Source: Chlorobiota bacterium (GTDB lineage: Bacteria; Bacteroidota; Bacteroidia; Bacteroidales; F082). Taken from it: a stretch of DNA of 9,445 bases. Below the pieces are notes generated by a model. It did no database searches, had not been told where the DNA came from, and saw only the letters and a list, made by a program, of their open reading frames with translations. Within the stretch, counting starts at the first letter, position 1; every line of letters starts with the position of its first letter. The position numbers were made by a program, and so were the translations under genes. Shown piece by piece: positions 7,069 to 9,445 of this stretch. The stretch lies in the NCBI GenBank assembly GCA_030619415.1, contig JAUXBM010000045.1, forward strand, positions 1 through 9,445, read 5' to 3'.

Positions 7069-7928
7069 GCAAGCGAAAGAAGAATTTCCTGCCCTATTTT
7101 ATGGTATCACCCTACCTGGTCCATTTGCTGGCGTTTACCACTTTCCCTGTACTCTTTTCATTGCTCTTAACTTTTTTCAAGTGGAATATCATCGGGCCGA
7201 TGGAATGGAATGGCCTCGGAAACTGGGAACGTCTTTTCAGCGACCGGCTATTCTGGAAAGCCATTCTCAATACCTTTAAATTCCTGGCCGTTCACATCCC
7301 ATTACAAATTGGTGTTGCATTGGCACTGGCTGAAGTGTTGAACCAGAAAATTTTCATGCGTGGTTTTTTCAGGGCCGCCTTTTTTATGCCATTTGTGATT
7401 TCGGGAGTAGTGGTTACCATTCTATGGCAGCAGCTTTTGGGATACGAAACCGGTGTAATTAATCGAATTCTTGTTTCGGTTGGTTTAGGAAAAGTAGGCT
7501 GGCTTATTGATCCGAATGTCGCCATGGTTTCCATCGCCATTATGGCAACCTGGAAAAATGTAGGGCTGTATGTGATTCTTTTCCTGGTGGGATTGCAAAC
7601 TGTACCCAAGCAATATTATGAAGCAGCCGACCTTGAAGGTGCAAGCCACTGGCAGAAATTCATTAATATTACGGTACCCATGATCAACCCGACCATTTTT
7701 ATGGTGGTTGTTCTCTCCACAATCGGTGGTTTTTCACTCTTTATAGAACCCTATATTTTGACCGGCGGCGGGCCATTAAACAGTACATTGTCAGCCGTCC
7801 TCTATATTTACAAGCAGGCTTTCGAATATTACCACATGGGTTATTCGGCCACACTGGGTGTTTTCTTTGCCATACTGGTCATGTTTGTTGTCATCATCCA
7901 GAAAAAATTTGTTGAACAAGACGTATAA
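7065..7928 (+). CDS. Carbohydrate ABC transporter permease, MalF/UgpA type
   Basis: This 287-residue inner-membrane protein has about six hydrophobic segments (roughly 9-36, 66-92, 100-125, 153-177, 208-230, 260-280). The EAA loop that docks on the ATPase is at 186-209 (EAADLEGASHWQKF, ending in VPMINP). A TGGGP stretch at 233-237 is typical of the MalF/UgpA half of CUT1-type sugar importers. Together with the next gene it would form the channel for an oligosaccharide, sugar or glycerol-phosphate-like compound. The start overlaps the oxidoreductase stop by 4 bp, and the next start follows the stop directly. No solute-binding protein or ATPase gene accompanies it in the window. The family is clear; the substrate is unknown. 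Confidence 0.93.
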   Translation: MSKRKKNFLPYFMVSPYLVHLLAFTTFPVLFSLLLTFFKWNIIGPMEWNGLGNWERLFSDRLFWKAILNTFKFLAVHIPLQIGVALALAEVLNQKIFMRGFFRAAFFMPFVISGVVVTILWQQLLGYETGVINRILVSVGLGKVGWLIDPNVAMVSIAIMATWKNVGLYVILFLVGLQTVPKQYYEAADLEGASHWQKFINITVPMINPTIFMVVVLSTIGGFSLFIEPYILTGGGPLNSTLSAVLYIYKQAFEYYHMGYSATLGVFFAILVMFVVIIQKKFVEQDV

Positions 7929-8747
7929 ATGAAATTGATAAAAAAAATACTGGTTTACCTTTTCCTGACGATTGCGGCGTTGAGCTTCATTTATCCGTTT
8001 ATCTGGATGGTCATGGCATCGCTATCGCCCGAACAGGACATTGGAACTTTAATCTTATTTCCATCTGAATTAACACTCGACAACTACACGATGATGATCG
8101 GGAAAATACCCATCTGGCGGGCACTATTCAACAGCCTGTTTGTATCGGGTATCAATACCGGCGTTTCTTTGGTTTTCTGTTCAATGGTTGGTTATGCGCT
8201 TTCGCGGATGGAATTTAAAATAAGGAACCTCATTTTTTTCATCCTCATTTTTACCATGTCACTCCCATTTCAAATCACCCTGATTCCCAACTATGTTTTG
8301 ATGGTGAAACTGGGATGGATCGATACTTATCTGAGTTTAACAGTCCCTTTTATGATCAATGCATTTGGCATTATTATGTTCCGGCAGGCCTTCAAGGGAA
8401 TACCGCAAGCGCTGATCGATGCAGCCAGGATTGACGGCTGTGGCGAATTACGGATTATTTTCAGGATACTCTGGCCAAACATAAAACCAACAATAATCAC
8501 CGTTGCCATACTTGCATTTATGGGTTCGTGGAACGAAGTACTCTGGCCGTTGATCGTTATCCGGGATGAAGACCTGATGACTTTACCACAATTGGTAACA
8601 TTGTTTTCTGTTGGTGGCCGGGCCGAGGCGCAACTCGGTGTTAAGCTGGCTGCTGCCGTTTTCCTGGGGGCTCCCATCATCATTGCCTACCTCATTTTCC
8701 AGAAGCATTTTATCCAGAGTATGGCCTCAACCGGCATGAAAGATTGA
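7929..8747 (+). CDS. Carbohydrate ABC transporter permease, MalG/UgpE type
   Basis: This 272-residue inner-membrane protein is the partner of the preceding permease. It has hydrophobic segments near 8-30, 68-90, 99-123, 135-152, 187-210 and 243-260. The EAA loop is at about 162-187 (LIDAARIDGCGELRIIF, then LWPNIKP), and the WNEVLWPL segment after it is typical of MalG/UgpE proteins. The ATG at 7929 immediately follows the TAA of the upstream gene, so translation is probably coupled. The stop is followed by 136 bp without a gene, so the operon seems to end here without an ATPase. CUT1 permeases can share an ATPase encoded elsewhere (MsiK-like), which would explain this. The family is clear; the substrate is unknown. 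Confidence 0.93.
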   Translation: MKLIKKILVYLFLTIAALSFIYPFIWMVMASLSPEQDIGTLILFPSELTLDNYTMMIGKIPIWRALFNSLFVSGINTGVSLVFCSMVGYALSRMEFKIRNLIFFILIFTMSLPFQITLIPNYVLMVKLGWIDTYLSLTVPFMINAFGIIMFRQAFKGIPQALIDAARIDGCGELRIIFRILWPNIKPTIITVAILAFMGSWNEVLWPLIVIRDEDLMTLPQLVTLFSVGGRAEAQLGVKLAAAVFLGAPIIIAYLIFQKHFIQSMASTGMKD

Positions 8748-8858
8748 TCAATCATACATATTGGGCAGCAAGTACTCAACTCTCACCTAAAGATTTAAAA
8801 AAACTGAAAAATTTATTGATATTTATATTAAATTTATATCACAACGATTCTATTTTAT

Positions 8859-8866
8859 TATCTTTC
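8859..8866 (+). promoter_or_regulatory. Weak -7-like box (TATCTTTC) before the glycosyltransferase gene
   Basis: TATCTTTC matches TAnnTTTG at all but the last position and lies 17 bp before the ATG at 8884, in an AT-rich gap (8748-8883) that holds no gene. No -33 element or convincing terminator hairpin is visible in the gap. The call rests mostly on position. Confidence 0.2.
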
Positions 8867-8883
8867 CATTTATCCTAAAAATT

Positions 8884-9445
8884 ATGAAAATTGCGTATAT
8901 AGGAACTTATCCTCCACGTGAATGTGGCATCGGTACCTTTACAAGGAACCTTTTCATATCCATGGTTAATAAGCAGGAAACAACAAAGAAATCAAACGAA
9001 GGATTCGTAATAGCCCTGAACGATCACGATCAGGTGTATGATTATCCAGAAGAGGTTAAGTTAACAATCCGACAGGAGCATCAGCGGGACTATCTTAGGG
9101 CGGCAAAATTCATTAATATCAGTGGAGCAGATATTTGTATATTAGAACATGAATTTGGTATTTTTGGTGGGCACAATGGTGTTTATATTCTTCCATTGCT
9201 TTACAGGCTTGAAATTCCTCTTATCGTAACCCTGCACACAATTATCAAAAAGCCTTCTTACAACGAAAAGGCCATCTTACAGGAAATCTGTAAAATGGCA
9301 AATAAAGTAATTGTAATGAGTAATAAGGCAATTGAGTTTCTCATCAGCATTTATAATGTACCGGAAGAAAAAATTGCTTTTATTGAACATGGCGTACCGG
9401 ATCTTCAGTTTAGTCAGGAACTATCAAAAAAGGAATTCAATCTCG
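8884..9445 (+). CDS. GT4-like glycosyltransferase, N-terminal part (3' end outside window)
   Basis: The frame is open from ATG 8884 to the window edge, giving 187 residues. The protein begins MKIAYIGTYPPRECGIGTFT, the first strand and glycine-rich loop of the acceptor-side Rossmann domain of GT-B glycosyltransferases of family GT4. EHEFGIFGG (about residues 90-98), a LIVTLHT strand and FIEHGVPD fit the same fold; the EHGVP segment lies at the linker before the nucleotide-sugar-binding domain, which is outside the window. Such enzymes transfer a sugar from a nucleotide-sugar donor in the cytoplasm; donor and acceptor cannot be told from this half. The 136-bp AT-rich gap upstream suggests a separate transcript from the permease operon. 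Confidence 0.85.
   Translation, partial: MKIAYIGTYPPRECGIGTFTRNLFISMVNKQETTKKSNEGFVIALNDHDQVYDYPEEVKLTIRQEHQRDYLRAAKFINISGADICILEHEFGIFGGHNGVYILPLLYRLEIPLIVTLHTIIKKPSYNEKAILQEICKMANKVIVMSNKAIEFLISIYNVPEEKIAFIEHGVPDLQFSQELSKKEFNL

Noticed and set aside
8742..8753. Perfect 12-bp palindrome GATTGATCAATC over the stop codon of the second permease
   Set aside because: It has no loop and no following T-tract, so it is a poor terminator; half lies in coding sequence and it can arise by chance.
8818..8840. AT-rich imperfect inverted repeat in the gap before the glycosyltransferase
   Set aside because: Only the outer five base pairs match cleanly and the rest is A/T composition; not a convincing terminator or operator.
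1..9445. tRNA, rRNA, CRISPR, insertion sequence or SusC/SusD genes
   Set aside because: I looked for them on both strands and saw no supporting sequence.

Overview
The window looks like chromosomal DNA of a Bacteroidota bacterium. The strongest sign is the large minus-strand gene, which ends in a type A sorting domain of the type IX secretion system (T9SS), a system confined to that phylum. Supporting signs are TAnnTTTG-type -7 promoter boxes, the lack of clear Shine-Dalgarno sequences and the moderately AT-rich composition. Genus cannot be read from the sequence; an environmental, glycan-degrading lineage is my inference.

Layout. (1) 2-1615, plus strand: the 3' part of a single-chain FMN/Fe-S glutamate-synthase-like protein, then an NAD(P)H-hydrate epimerase-like gene with a TTG start and a changed signature residue. 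Overlapping its stop is a 36-codon ORF that reads like the first ~30 residues of a Rieske-type protein and then ends. This appears to be a broken housekeeping operon and may mark the edge of an inserted block. (2) 1631-5759, minus strand: a probable two-gene unit. It encodes a secreted, T9SS-exported multidomain protein (unassigned helical N-terminal region, beta region, two PKD/Ig-like domains, LamG, sorting domain) followed by a signal-less five-bladed beta-propeller glycosidase of the GH32/GH68 (clan GH-J) type. (3) 5760-5943: a divergent regulatory region with a TAAATTTG box facing each way and a 15-bp interrupted palindrome at the probable plus-strand transcription start. (4) 5944-8747, plus strand: a tight operon of a Gfo/Idh/MocA oxidoreductase and two sugar ABC permeases (MalF/UgpA and MalG/UgpE types), joined by an ATGA overlap and a TAA-ATG junction. 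(5) 8748-8883 is AT-rich and non-coding. (6) 8884 to the end: the N-terminal part of a GT4-like glycosyltransferase, cut by the window edge.

Working model (inference): regions 2-4 form one carbohydrate-use locus. The T9SS protein would bind and cleave a glycan outside the cell, the ABC permeases would bring the product through the inner membrane, and the GH-J-like hydrolase and the oxidoreductase would process it in the cytoplasm. This differs from the usual SusC/SusD arrangement of Bacteroidota. No SusC/SusD pair is present, and no solute-binding protein or ATPase for the ABC transporter is encoded here. The substrate is unknown; the hydrolase points only weakly to fructosyl-type sugars. I saw no RNA genes, insertion sequences, CRISPR arrays or long repeats.
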